Of a stretch of DNA of 44,601 nt, positions 1-10,800 are shown in pieces. The notes beneath the pieces are model-generated. The model saw nothing but the letters and a program-made list of their open reading frames with translations, searched no databases and was not told the origin of the DNA. The position numbers and the translations under genes were made by a program. Position 1 is the first letter of the stretch. Each line of letters opens with the position of its first letter. The stretch is from an uncultured Olsenella sp. (GTDB lineage Bacteria > Actinomycetota > Coriobacteriia > Coriobacteriales > Atopobiaceae). The stretch lies in assembly GCA_949291295.1 (NCBI GenBank), contig CASEVE010000020.1, positions 1 through 44,601 of the forward strand, in the 5' to 3' direction.

Positions 1-414
1 CTCTACAACCGCTGGACCGGCGAGCACTTCTACACCGCCTCCGCCATGGAGCGCGACGTCCTCGTGAGGGTCGGCTGGGCCTTCGAGGGCGTCGGCTGGC
101 ACGCGCCCGCCGAGGGCGACGAGGTCATGCGCCTCTACAACCCCTACGTCGACGGCGGAGACCACCACTACACCCTGGACGAGCACGAGTACGAGGCGCT
201 GCAGGGGCTCGGCTGGAGGGGCGAGGGCCACTGCTGGTTCTCCGCCGACCCCGGCTCCGACGGCGCCGTGGAGGTCTGGCGCCAGTACAACCCGTTCGCG
301 GAGACCGGCACCCACAACTACACGCCCGACAAGAACGAGAACGACGCGCTGGTCGACCTCGGCTGGGAGGCCGAGGGCGTCGCCTGGTACGGCGTGACCC
401 CCGCCGAGGAGTAG
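1..414 (+). CDS. C-terminal part of a surface protein with DUF5648 repeats (5' end outside window)
   Basis: The frame is open from base 1 to the TAG at 412-414, so the gene starts upstream of the window. The visible 137 residues are three consecutive aromatic/glycine-rich repeats of about 45 residues: LYNRWTGEHFYT, RLYNPYVDGGDHHYTLD and YNPFAETGTHNYTPD, each followed by a LGW..EGVxWY-type segment. This is the pattern of the DUF5648 repeat, found at the C-terminus of secreted or wall-associated hydrolases. The same three repeats occur at the end of the GH84 gene at 7886, with close nucleotide similarity. This copy keeps its frame to the end (WEAEGVAWYGVTPAEE), whereas the GH84 copy does not. 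The catalytic part is not visible, so the enzymatic role is unknown. A cell-surface, probably polysaccharide-binding role is inference. Confidence 0.8.
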   Translation, partial: LYNRWTGEHFYTASAMERDVLVRVGWAFEGVGWHAPAEGDEVMRLYNPYVDGGDHHYTLDEHEYEALQGLGWRGEGHCWFSADPGSDGAVEVWRQYNPFAETGTHNYTPDKNENDALVDLGWEAEGVAWYGVTPAEE

Positions 415-447
415 GCCTGCAGGGCCAACCCCCTGACCGACCCCCCA

Positions 448-477
448 GGGGCCGTCGGGCGCCAGCCCGGCGGCCCC
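448..477 (+). terminator. Terminator hairpin after the DUF5648 gene
   Basis: A 13-bp stem (GGGGCCGTCGGGC paired with 465-477, one G-U pair) encloses the loop GCCA. The 3' side is pyrimidine-rich but has no clean U run. Nearly the same hairpin follows the GH84 gene at 11372-11401. Confidence 0.6.
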
Positions 478-518
478 CTTCCGTCTCGCGCCCTTCTCGC
501 CGGCCCCTCTCGCCGGGC

Positions 519-950
519 GTTCCCAAAAGTGGCGCCGTGGCGCAAAACGTCCCCGAAAGTGGCGCCGTGGCACGCGAGGACCCCTCATCCCGTGCCACGG
601 CCTCGATTTCGTGAACACCCGGCGAGAAGGGCGGGGCGCGTTCCCGAAAGTGGCGCTGTGGCGCAAATTGTTCCCAAAAGTGGGGCTATGGCACGAGAAA
701 ACCCCTCGATTCGCGCCACAGCTTCGATTTCGTGAACACCTGGCGAGAAGGGCGGGCGCGTTCCCGAAAGTGAAGCTGTGGCGCAGAATGTGCCCGAAAG
801 CGAGGCTGTGGCACGCGAAAGCCCCTCATCCCGTGCCACAGCTCGACTTTCGGGAACGCCCGGGAACGCGTTCCCAAAAGTGGCGCTGTGGCGCGGATCG
901 AGGGGGTTTTCGCCTGACTCCGCCCGTGCCACGGCCTCGTTTTCGGGGAC
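519..950. repeat. Family A repeat array, 3.5 blocks
   Basis: This fills most of the 685-base gap before clpB. The 25-bp modules start GTTCCCGAAAGTG and end GCTGTGGCAC or GCTGTGGCGC. Direct modules start at 519, 549, 640, 670, 760, 790 and 870. Inverted modules (starting GTGCCAC, ending TTTCGTGAAC or similar) start at 592, 713, 833 and 926. Spacings are 30 (direct-direct), 43 (direct-inverted) and 47-48 (inverted to next block) until the last, shortened block. Between blocks lies GGCGAGAAGGGC, whose complement CTTCTCGCC borders the array on the left. The period of about 121 is not a multiple of three, so a conserved reading frame through the array is not supported. The modules can pair into alternate hairpins. 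Confidence 0.85.
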
Positions 951-1003
951 GCGCCGCGGCCCGTCCTGCCTCGCGCCGCGCACCGTTCTTCTCGGCACTC
1001 AGA

Positions 1004-1030
1004 AAATCTACAGTGAAGACACTTAGATTT
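1004..1030. promoter_or_regulatory. Putative heat-shock operator upstream of clpB
   Basis: Inverted repeat AAATCTA-N13-TAGATTT, with CTTAGATTT as the better half. The same geometry and sequence recur as ATATCTAAG-N9-CTTAGATAT at 6171-6197 before hsp20. The 9-N9-9 layout recalls CIRCE, but the sequence is neither CIRCE nor HAIR. A TATAAG lies at 1034-1039 and a TATAAC at 1057-1062; either could be a -10 box. Confidence 0.55.
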
Positions 1031-1062
1031 ACGTATAAGCTCCCGCTCCCGCCGGGTATAAC

Positions 1063-1079
1063 TGCTTGTGACAAACAGC
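1063..1079. promoter_or_regulatory. 17-bp motif shared by the clpB and PASTA-gene upstream regions, copy 1
   Basis: TGCTTGTGACAAACAGC, centred on TTGTGACAA, is found identically at 3824-3840. Here it lies 20 bases before the clpB start, downstream of the TATAAC candidate. Its role is unknown. Confidence 0.35.
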
Positions 1080-1099
1080 AGACCCAGAAGGGGGCAACC

Positions 1100-3769
<2,670 letters not shown>

Positions 3770-3781
3770 ATGGCGCAGCCT

Positions 3782-3820
3782 CGCTGGCGCCAGGCGTGAC
3801 AATCGCGCCTGGCGCCAGCG
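3782..3820. promoter_or_regulatory. Perfect 15-bp inverted repeat between clpB and the PASTA gene
   Basis: CGCTGGCGCCAGGCG (3782-3796), a 9-base loop, then its complement at 3806-3820. Each arm contains the palindrome CTGGCGCCAG. No U tract follows, so it may be a Rho-independent-like stop for clpB or a paired protein-binding site. Confidence 0.5.
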
Positions 3821-3823
3821 CCA

Positions 3824-3840
3824 TGCTTGTGACAAACAGC
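3824..3840. promoter_or_regulatory. 17-bp shared motif, copy 2
   Basis: Identical to 1063-1079 (TGCTTGTGACAAACAGC). It lies directly 3' of the 15-bp palindrome and just before the candidate promoter of the PASTA gene. Confidence 0.35.
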
Positions 3841-3841
3841 C

Positions 3842-3871
3842 CTGACGCCAGCGTCACGCTCTGCGATACAA
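3842..3871 (+). promoter_or_regulatory. Candidate promoter of the PASTA gene
   Basis: CTGACG (3842-3847) and TACAAT (3866-3871) are 18 bases apart, a fair sigma-70-type match. The -35 side lies inside the palindrome TGACGC-CA-GCGTCA (3843-3856), a possible operator. Confidence 0.4.
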
Positions 3872-3901
3872 TCAAGGTTCAACGAGAAGTTGGGAGGCGA
3901 T

Positions 3902-5413
3902 ATGGCACCAGAGGACAAGCAGGACAAGACGGTCATGATGTCTCCGGACGAGCTGCCCACCACAGTCGCCGAGCCCGCCGCGGACGAGCTGCCCACCACG
4001 GTCGCCGAGCCCGCGCAGGACGGTGTCGACGCCCTCGACGACCCCTACTACGCGCCCATCGTTCCCGACGATCTCACCATGGCGCAGCAGCCCGTCTCGA
4101 TTCCCTCCCCGGTGGAGAGTCTGCCGGAGCGCAAGCAGCGCCGCCCGCGCTGGTTCATCGCCCTTGTCGCCGTGCTTCTTGTTGCGGTTGCGGGAGCCGT
4201 GGTTGCCCTCACGTACAGCTGGGAACTTTGGGGCGGAAAGACCATCCCCTCCGTTGTGGGACAAACCGCGGAAGATGCCGAGAAGACCCTCACCAGCCTG
4301 GGCTTTACCGTGGAGACCGCCTATCGCGCCGCCGACGACGACCTCGGCGTGGTTGTGAGTTGCGACCCCGTTGCCGGCATCCGCGCCGACCTCTCGCAGC
4401 CCGTCACCATCACGGTTACCGCCGAGCGCTCGATCCCTGACGTTGTTGGCATGACCGTTGATGAGGCAACCGCCGCGCTCGGCGAGGCCGGCGCGGAGAA
4501 CGTCCTTCTCACCTACCTCAACGCAAACGACGAGCCGGGCACGGTCCTTGATGTGGACCCTCCGGCAAACACCCCGTTCATCTCCACCGACCAGGTGACG
4601 CTTACCATCGCGCAGGCGTACACGGTCCCCAACGTGGAGGGGATGGCGGAAGACGATGCCCGCGCGGCGCTTGACCGCGACGACCTCAAGTCGAGCGTCA
4701 CCTACGTGAAGTCTGACGCCGAGCGCGGAACTGTGGTCAAGACCGATCCCGAGGTGGGCTCTGAGGTCTCACCCGGAGACACCGTCAAGCTGAGCGTCTC
4801 GAGCCCCTATCCGTCCTCTCCGACGAGCCTTATCGAGTACTTTGAGGTGGATCCCAAAAACCTTGCGGCGTACCTGGACGACGAGGGCTTCTCGCTCTGG
4901 TACGGCGCCATGTTCGCCTCGGGCGGCAACGCGCACGCCGGTTACCAGAACGAGGCGGGCGACATGATTCAGATCACCGACAGTCCCGAGTCCGGCAAGA
5001 ACGCCCCCAGCTCCAAGGCCGACGTGCTCGCGAGCGGCGCGAGCGTGGGCGGCGTGCGCTACGCCTTCACCAAGGACTCCCTGCCCGAGGGCGGCTCCGT
5101 TGAGAGCGAGAAGGGCCTGAAGGCGGTCATGGAGGCCTGCGGTTTCACCAACCTCAAGGACACCTGCACCCAGGACAACGTGGTTCTGCCCGATGACGTT
5201 GACGCAGACAAGCTCCTCAAGTCCGCGCACTTCATCTGCGGCACCGGCGAGCAGGACGGCTACACGTGGGCCGTTCTCATTGGCGGCACGGGGGAGTCCA
5301 CGCGCGTCATTGCGCTTGCCGTGCCAAGCGAGCACTTCTCGGGGATGAACCTGTCCCAGTTTGGGGGAAAGACCTGCAACTACGTGGCCTACGTCGACCT
5401 GTTTACGGAGTGA
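3902..5413 (+). CDS. PASTA-domain membrane protein
   Basis: 503 residues. An acidic, Pro-rich N-terminus contains the duplicated segment DELPTTVAEPA (about 17-39). A basic stretch (RKQRRPR) and one membrane span (about 84-104, WFIALVAVLLVAVAGAVVAL) follow, then at least three PASTA-like repeats: IPSVVGQTAEDAEKTL, IPDVVGMTVDEATAAL and VPNVEGMAEDDARAAL, each about 65 residues. The remaining 190 residues are an extracellular domain I do not recognise. PASTA repeats bind muropeptides or lipid II in Ser/Thr kinases and penicillin-binding proteins; no kinase or transpeptidase domain is present here. The layout (cytoplasmic N-terminus, outside C-terminus) suggests a wall-sensing or accessory role, which is inference. 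Start ATG 3902 follows GGGAGG closely; a TTG four codons upstream is less likely. The small gene at 5419 follows at once. Confidence 0.8.
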   Translation: MAPEDKQDKTVMMSPDELPTTVAEPAADELPTTVAEPAQDGVDALDDPYYAPIVPDDLTMAQQPVSIPSPVESLPERKQRRPRWFIALVAVLLVAVAGAVVALTYSWELWGGKTIPSVVGQTAEDAEKTLTSLGFTVETAYRAADDDLGVVVSCDPVAGIRADLSQPVTITVTAERSIPDVVGMTVDEATAALGEAGAENVLLTYLNANDEPGTVLDVDPPANTPFISTDQVTLTIAQAYTVPNVEGMAEDDARAALDRDDLKSSVTYVKSDAERGTVVKTDPEVGSEVSPGDTVKLSVSSPYPSSPTSLIEYFEVDPKNLAAYLDDEGFSLWYGAMFASGGNAHAGYQNEAGDMIQITDSPESGKNAPSSKADVLASGASVGGVRYAFTKDSLPEGGSVESEKGLKAVMEACGFTNLKDTCTQDNVVLPDDVDADKLLKSAHFICGTGEQDGYTWAVLIGGTGESTRVIALAVPSEHFSGMNLSQFGGKTCNYVAYVDLFTE

Positions 5414-5418
5414 TTCTG

Positions 5419-5574
5419 ATGAGCGACAAAAACGACAAGCGCGTCGACGGTCCCCAGAAGACCGAGGACCCCGAGTTTGTGCGTGCCGAGAACGAGGACG
5501 ACGACGGTTACGACCCCTATTCCGACCGCCTGCCGGAACCCGAGGCGCTCTTCGAGCCCGATCCCTGGGCATAG
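5419..5574 (+). CDS. Small acidic protein of unknown function
   Basis: 51 residues (MSDKNDKRVDGPQK...EPDPWA), strongly acidic, without a membrane segment or Cys. The GGAG at the end of the PASTA gene serves as its ribosome binding site, so the two are probably translated together. I do not recognise the family. Clean start, binding site and position right after the PASTA gene support it as real. Confidence 0.6.
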   Translation: MSDKNDKRVDGPQKTEDPEFVRAENEDDDGYDPYSDRLPEPEALFEPDPWA

Positions 5575-5621
5575 CGTCGTGACGGGCGGACGCGCCCTGC
5601 CGCGAGAGCCGCGCTTCTCCG

Positions 5622-6035
5622 TTAGCGGGCCGTGGAGCCCCAGTTGGCCTGCATGTACTCCCAGACAAAGAAGACCGCAACGGCGAGAATCGCCAGGACC
5701 ACGATGAGCGCGAGCGCAGTCTTGAGACGGGTCTTGCGCTCGCGCGACGCGAAGATGTCGCGGCGACCCTTGGGAATCTCAAGGTACTGACCATAGTGAA
5801 GGTCGCGCCTGAGCTGGGCCTCCCCGGAGCGTGAGCGGCGATAGGCACGGCCGGAGAGCACGCCGCCGCGCGTGGTGAAGTCCGAGTCGTGGGCAAAGCT
5901 CTCGGGGCCCTCGCTCTCATTGGCAAAGTCGTCAATGGGCTCGACGCTTCGATGGGCCGGGCGCTGACGCACGTAGGGAACGCTCGTTTCCGGGGTGTTC
6001 TCGGGCTCGACTTCGGGCTCGTGCTCGTTGCTCAT
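5622..6035 (-). CDS. Single-span membrane protein of unknown function
   Basis: 137 residues on the reverse strand, starting at ATG 6033-6035 (MSNEHEPEVEPEN) after GGAGG. The first 105 residues are hydrophilic, acidic then Arg-rich (RRDIFASRERKTRLK). One membrane span follows near the C-terminus (TALALIVVLAILAVAVFF) with a short tail WEYMQANWGSTAR. This is the look of a tail-anchored or small cytoplasmic-facing membrane protein. It is convergent with the small acidic gene (47 bases apart) and divergent from hsp20. The ribosome binding site lies in the 12-base palindrome GAGGCATGCCTC and the start codon in CCTCATGAGG, so the mRNA start may fold. No function can be assigned. Confidence 0.6.
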   Translation of the reverse strand: MSNEHEPEVEPENTPETSVPYVRQRPAHRSVEPIDDFANESEGPESFAHDSDFTTRGGVLSGRAYRRSRSGEAQLRRDLHYGQYLEIPKGRRDIFASRERKTRLKTALALIVVLAILAVAVFFVWEYMQANWGSTAR

Positions 6036-6170
6036 GAGGCATGCCTCCGCTTGGTCCGCTGATGGTCGTGCGCGGTAATGCACCTCATGATACGGCAGCG
6101 GGTGCATGTGGGAGGGCCCCGCGGCAAAAGACTCTACAAACTGTAAGAAAGGGGAGTCTTGGCCTGAACA

Positions 6171-6197
6171 ATATCTAAGTCCTTCTCGCTTAGATAT
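6171..6197. promoter_or_regulatory. Putative heat-shock operator upstream of hsp20
   Basis: Perfect inverted repeat ATATCTAAG-N9-CTTAGATAT. It matches the imperfect copy before clpB in sequence and spacing. TATGAT at 6195-6200 overlaps the right arm and is a possible -10 box, so a bound repressor would block it. Confidence 0.6.
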
Positions 6198-6277
6198 GAT
6201 GAGTATGTGACGCTGAGAAAAACTGGCTTTGTGCGTATAAACCGGGGCGAGTCGGGAACAAGTAACCATGAGCAACG

Positions 6278-6316
6278 GGGGTGCCACCCAGGCGCCCCAA
6301 TCACAAGGGAGTGATT
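6278..6316 (+). promoter_or_regulatory. Paired hairpins in the hsp20 leader, second one holding the ribosome binding site
   Basis: Hairpin 1: GGGGTGCC (6278-6285), loop ACCCA, GGCGCCCC (6291-6298), one G-U pair. Hairpin 2 follows directly: AATCAC (6299-6304), loop AAGGGA, GTGATT (6311-6316). The loop of hairpin 2 is the Shine-Dalgarno sequence, four bases before the ATG. An RNA-thermometer role is possible but unproven. Confidence 0.4.
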
Positions 6317-6319
6317 ACT

Positions 6320-6751
6320 ATGGCAAGCATGGTTCCTTACGATCGTTACGCACGCGCGCTTCGCAACTGGCCGTTCGACGAGATCGACCGTTTCTTTGAC
6401 GCCCCGTTTGCGGCGCTCTCCACCGGCAACGCCGGCTTTAAGATGAACGTCGAGGACGCGGACGACAAGTACGTGGTCACCGCCGAGCTTCCCGGCGTCA
6501 CCCGCGACCAGATTGACGTCGAGCTCAACGAGGGTCGTCTCTCCGTCTCCGTTGAGAAGAAGGAGTCCGAGGAGGAGAAGGGCAAGAACTACCTCTACAA
6601 GGAGTCCGGCGAGTGGAGCGCCACGCGTGGCGTCTACCTCAAGGACGCCGCGGTCTCCGGTCTCACCGCCAAGCTCGAGGGCGGCATCCTCACGGTGAAC
6701 GTCCCCAAGCAGGTCGAGAAGGCCAACGTCACCAAGGTCTCCATCGACTAA
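6320..6751 (+). CDS. Small heat-shock protein, Hsp20/alpha-crystallin family
   Basis: 143 residues, the usual size. Hsp20 proteins are ATP-independent holdases that bind unfolding proteins in the cytoplasm until ClpB/DnaK can act. An N-terminal aromatic arm (NWPFDEIDRFFDAPF) is followed by the alpha-crystallin domain from about residue 38 (FKMNVEDADDKYVVTAELPGV). Towards the end is the A-x-L-x-x-G-I-L motif (AKLEGGILTVNVPK, about 120-133). The start is ATG 6320, spaced from AAGGGA at 6305; an in-frame GTG at 6281 would fall inside the leader hairpin and is less likely. The operator and leader structure suggest heat control at transcription and perhaps translation. Confidence 0.93.
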   Translation: MASMVPYDRYARALRNWPFDEIDRFFDAPFAALSTGNAGFKMNVEDADDKYVVTAELPGVTRDQIDVELNEGRLSVSVEKKESEEEKGKNYLYKESGEWSATRGVYLKDAAVSGLTAKLEGGILTVNVPKQVEKANVTKVSID

Positions 6752-6786
6752 TGATGACAAAGGTGACAGGGTAAACTGTCAGGTTT
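6751..6786 (+). repeat. Family D repeat, copy 1
   Basis: ATGATGACAAAGGTGACAGG, then GTAAACTGTCAGGTTT. It begins at the last base of the hsp20 stop codon. The same unit occurs at 14144 and 19912 and in the long hairpin at 32929. TGACA and TGTCA near the ends can pair. Confidence 0.7.
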
Positions 6787-6790
6787 TGCG

Positions 6791-6822
6791 CGGGCCGGGG
6801 CCTTTGGGCTCCGGCCCGTTTT
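6791..6822 (+). terminator. Rho-independent terminator of hsp20
   Basis: 12-bp stem (6791-6802 with 6807-6818, one G-U pair), loop TTTG, then TTTT. Confidence 0.8.
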
Positions 6823-6849
6823 GCGCGCCGCGCGCCCTTCTCGCCAGGC

Positions 6850-7068
6850 GTTCCCAAACGTGAGGCTGTGGCGCAGAATGTCCCCAAAAGCGGAGCTGTG
6901 GCACGCGAGAACCCCCCAATCCGTGCCACGGCCCCGTATTTGGGAACGCCCGGCGAGAAGGGCTGGGCGCGTCCCCGAAAGTGGAGCTGAGGCGCGGAAT
7001 GTTCCCGAAAGTGGGGCTATGGCACGAGAAAAACCCTCGATCCGTGCCACAGCTCGACTTTCGGGGAC
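6850..7068. repeat. Family A repeat element, two blocks, 219 bp
   Basis: Direct modules start at 6850, 6880, 6971 and 7001; inverted modules at 6923 and 7044. The spacings 30, 43, 48, 30, 43 are the same as in the element at 11444-11662, and both are exactly 219 bp. The left border has CTTCTCGCC and the block junction CGGCGAGAAGGGC. Confidence 0.85.
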
Positions 7069-7152
7069 GCCTCTCCGCGGTGCTCTTCTCGTTGTTTGTT
7101 GTCGTTGGTGCTCGGGCGTGCGGTCGGTGATGCAATCGGACCATATCGGCCG

Positions 7153-7592
7153 ATGCCGAGTAATTCGGTCTTCTGTACCACGTTTGGCCGGCCCCTGCCG
7201 AGGAAGTTCGCTCTCTGTACCAGGGGCTCGGAGTCTATGCTGAGAAAGGCCGCGGGCTGCACCTCGCTGCGGCGGTCTTTGCCGAGAAAACCGAAGCTCT
7301 GTACCAGTTCTGCCCAGCTGGCGCCGAGAAAGTCCGGTCTCTGTACAAGCTTCCTGTGTAGAGGCCGGACTATTGCGGTTTCCAGCTGGCGCCTGCTGGT
7401 ACAGGGAGTGAGATTTGTCGGCCTGCGGTTGTGAATTCTGGTACATCCGCCGGGCTTTCTCGGCACTGGACGCGTGGGTGCGGCACAGGGGAACAGCTTC
7501 ATATACGACGTGCTGATGGGTGCGGTACGGCCGCTGGGTTTTCTCGGCCCATGGCTATGATTCTTGGTACAGAGCGTCGGTTTTCTCGGCAT
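7153..7592. repeat. Family C palindromic array with exact 42-bp period
   Basis: Five 29-bp direct modules start at 7153, 7195, 7237, 7279 and 7321; they begin TGCCGAGAAA (one base in) and end CTCTGTACCAG. The module at 7237 is degenerate. After a 46-base centre (7350-7395), five inverted modules start at 7396, 7438, 7480, 7522 and 7564 (TGGTACAG ... TTTCTCGGCA); the one at 7480 is degenerate. All ten obey a 42-bp step within each arm. A decayed sixth inverted unit may lie near 7606. The array is not a CRISPR, and both strands would read the same 14-residue pattern, so coding is unlikely. Confidence 0.85.
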
Positions 7593-7885
7593 CGTCCGCT
7601 CGCTCGCGCGGCCGCCGGTTGTCTCGGCGCCGCCCGCCCGCCTGTCCGCGCGACCGGCGGCACCTCTCGGCTTTCGGTCGCACCAAGGCGGCCCGGTCCA
7701 ACGCAACGGCATCCCGCAAAACCGTCCGCTGAGAGCGAAATCGGCGCCGCTCGCCGCTGGCCGAAAAGCCGCAACTGCGAGAACATCCACTCGCCAGTTC
7801 GCTCGCCGTATTTAAGCTACGCCGTCCGACGTCGGAATAAGCTAAGGGCATCGATGGTCAAGTTTCTTCTAGGAAAGGGGAGCTG
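7593..7885. other. Remainder of the gap before the GH84 gene
   Basis: It contains decayed traces of family C modules to about 7640, then no clear structure except the 12-bp palindrome TCCGACGTCGGA at 7825-7836, a possible operator. The GH84 ribosome binding site (GGAAAGGGGAG) lies at its end. No clear promoter was identified. Confidence 0.4.
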
Positions 7886-10800
7886 ATGAGACGATCGCTC
7901 TTTTCTGTTCGCTCGGCGGGAGCGGCGTTTGCCATTGGCGCGGCGCTGGCGCTCACGCCTGCCCTCGCGTTTGCCGAGGGTGCGCCGACTGTGGTGCCCA
8001 CGCCGCAGTCGATGGAGGTGGGCTCCGGAAGCGTCTCGCTCGCAGACGGCGTCAACGTGGTTGATGACGGCGCGGACGAAGATGCCGTGGCAGCCCTCGA
8101 AGAGGTTCTCGCCGACGCCGACGTAACCGTGAGTGACACTGCAAAGACCACCATCTACCTGGGCGAGACGGACGATGCCACCCAGACGGCGGCGGCAACC
8201 GAGCTTTCCCTTGACGCCTCCGAGCTGGGCGCCGAGGGCTACGTCCTGGGCGCAAGTTCCGAGACCGGAACCATTGTCCTCAATGGCGCTGATGGCGACG
8301 GCTCCTTCTACGCTGTTCAGACCCTCGCCCAGCTCATCGATGACGGCTCCGTGCCCGACGTCTCCATCACCGACGAGCCGGAGATGGCGCACCGCGGCGT
8401 CATCGAGGGCTTCTACGCCGGCGACGGTGCGGGCTGGACTTGGAAGGATCGCCAGAACCAGCTCGAGTACTACGGCGAGACCAAGCTCAACACCTACATC
8501 TACGCCCCCAAGGACGACCCCTACCACCGGGCCAACTGGCGCGACCCTTACCCGGCCGAACAGCTCGACGAGATGGAGAAGCTCGTCCAGATTGCCGACG
8601 AGAACAAGGTTGACTTTGTCTTTGCCATCTCTCCGGGCAACACGATCGACCTCGAGAGCGAGAGCGACTTCGAGGCTCTCGTCTCCAAGTGCGAGACGAT
8701 GTACGAGCTCGGCGTCCGCCACTTCGCCATCTTCTTCGACGACATCTCGCTCACGGGCTCCGACCCCGGCACCCAGCAGGCCGAGCTGCTCAACCGCTTC
8801 CAGATCGAGTTCCTGGACGAGAAGGGCGACTGCAGCCCGCTCGTGACCGTTCCCACCAAGTACGACTCGCTGGCGATGACCAACACGCCCGAGGAGGGAA
8901 GCTCCTTCAACGAGTACTCCAACCACTTCGCCGAGACGCTCGACGACCGCATTGAGGTCCTCTACACCGGTCCCGCCGTCGTTCCCGAGGGCATTCCGGC
9001 GGAAAACGTCGACCTCGTCAAGGAGCTCTACGGTGACCGTCTGGGCATCTGGTGGAACTACAACTGCAACGACTTCCTGCGCAACAAGCTCTGCCTCGGC
9101 CCCATGTACGGCCTGGACAACGAGCTTGGCGAGAAGACCGACTACTTCGTCTCCAACCCGATGGGCTGGGCGGAGCTCAACAAGGTCTCCGAGGCCTCCG
9201 CTGCAGACTACAGCTGGAACACCGACACCTATGATGCCGACGCCTCCCTCGAGGCCGCGGTGTCCTACGTCTACGGTGACGGTGAGCTCGGCCAGGCCAT
9301 GATGGTCTTTGCCGACCACTCCACACGCATGGTGGGCGGCTCCAACTCTTCCGGTCGCGCCGACGCGCCCGAGACCCGCGCCCTCATGGACACGGTCCTC
9401 AAGAAGGCCGCTGCTGTCGATGACCTTGCCAATGACGCCGACGTGGCCGCCCTGCGCGCCGAGTTCGACGCCATGGTCGAGGCTGGCAACTACCTCGCCG
9501 AGCACTCCGCTGAGGTCGACTCCACCAACACCGGTGGCACCTACAGCCCCGTGGCCAACTTCCAGAAGCTCGCCTCCGTCGGCGAGGCCGACAAGGTTGC
9601 CCTTGACCTGCTGATTGCCAAGGTCGAGCAGAACGAGGAGCAGGTGCAGAGCCTCACGACCCAGCTCAACTCGCTGAAGAGCTCTCTCTCCACCGGCAAG
9701 GTTCTCTCCGAGCAGTGCGGCGTCAAGTTTGTGGACGACGTGCTCTCCTATGAGATCGAGCCCACGGCGGGCTTCTCGGTGTCCTCCACCTTTGTGAAGC
9801 CGGGCCAGGAGATTCAGCTGACCAACGAGAGCTCGCTTTCCGCCGCCACGTACGAGTGGTCGTTCCCGGGCGCCGTTCCGGGCACGAGCTCTGACGAGGC
9901 CCCCACGATCAGCTACGCCAACGAGGGTCGCTACACCATCACCCTTACGGTGAGCAACAAGTTTGGCGAGGACGTTGCCACGATCGAGAACGTGGTCACC
10001 GTCTCCGAGGACGCTCCCGCCGAGACGACCAACATCGCGCTGAACAAGACTGCCACGGCAAGCGGCCAGACCGGCGCCTCCGAGAGCGCTGACAAGGCCG
10101 TCGACGGCCTCACGAGTACCAAGTGGTGCACCACTGGCTACATCCAGTGGCTGCAGGTCGACCTTGGCTCCACCTCCACGATTACCGGCTACAGCCTTGC
10201 CAACGCTGCCGTGGGCGGCGAGGGCGCGAGCCTCAACACGTACGCCTGGCACGTCGAGGTGAGCGACGACGGCTCCGCATGGACCGAGGTCTCCCGCGTG
10301 AGCGGCAACACCGAGAACCAGCCCGTGGTCTCCCTGCCCGCGGTCCAGGCTCGCTACGTGCGCCTGACCGTTGACAAGCCCACCAACGGCGCCGACTCCG
10401 CGGCTCGTATCTTTGAGTTTGAGGTTTACGGCACCCAGGACGAGGTCACGATGCCGGACTCCTATACTGCTCCGGACTGGACCACTCTTCAGACCGCACT
10501 CTCTGGCTGTGCAGACCTTGACGAGAGCGTCTACACCGCCGAGAGCTGGAAGCCGTTTGCCGAGGCGCTGGCCGCCGCGCAGACCCTTCTCGACGGCAAC
10601 TACGCCACGCAGGAGCAGGTTGACGCCGCCGCCACCGCGCTGACCGAGGCAAAGGATGCGCTTGTTGTCGCCCCGGTTGTGAAGGATGACCTCCAGGCCT
10701 CCGTCGACGCCGCCGGCAAGCTCGAGGCGGGCGACTACACCGCCGAGTCCTGGGCCGCGTTCCAGGAGGCGCTCGAGGCCGCGCGGGCGGGCCGTCCTCG

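Noticed and set aside
519..950. Repeat peptides encoded by family A (SRATAxLSGT pattern)
   Set aside because: The 121-base step shifts the frame at each block, so no frame is maintained by the repeat.
611..1099. N-terminal extension of ClpB by 163 residues
   Set aside because: The in-frame extension only reads through family A repeats and the operator; ATG 1100 has a good binding site and gives the normal ClpB start.
7096..7434. Protein with 14-residue repeats (PRKPxLCT pattern) encoded by family C
   Set aside because: The same peptide pattern appears on both strands because the array is palindromic; there is no binding site and no codon-use signal.
7153..7592. CRISPR array
   Set aside because: The repeats are degenerate, the 13-base gaps are too short for spacers, half the units are inverted, and no cas genes are present.
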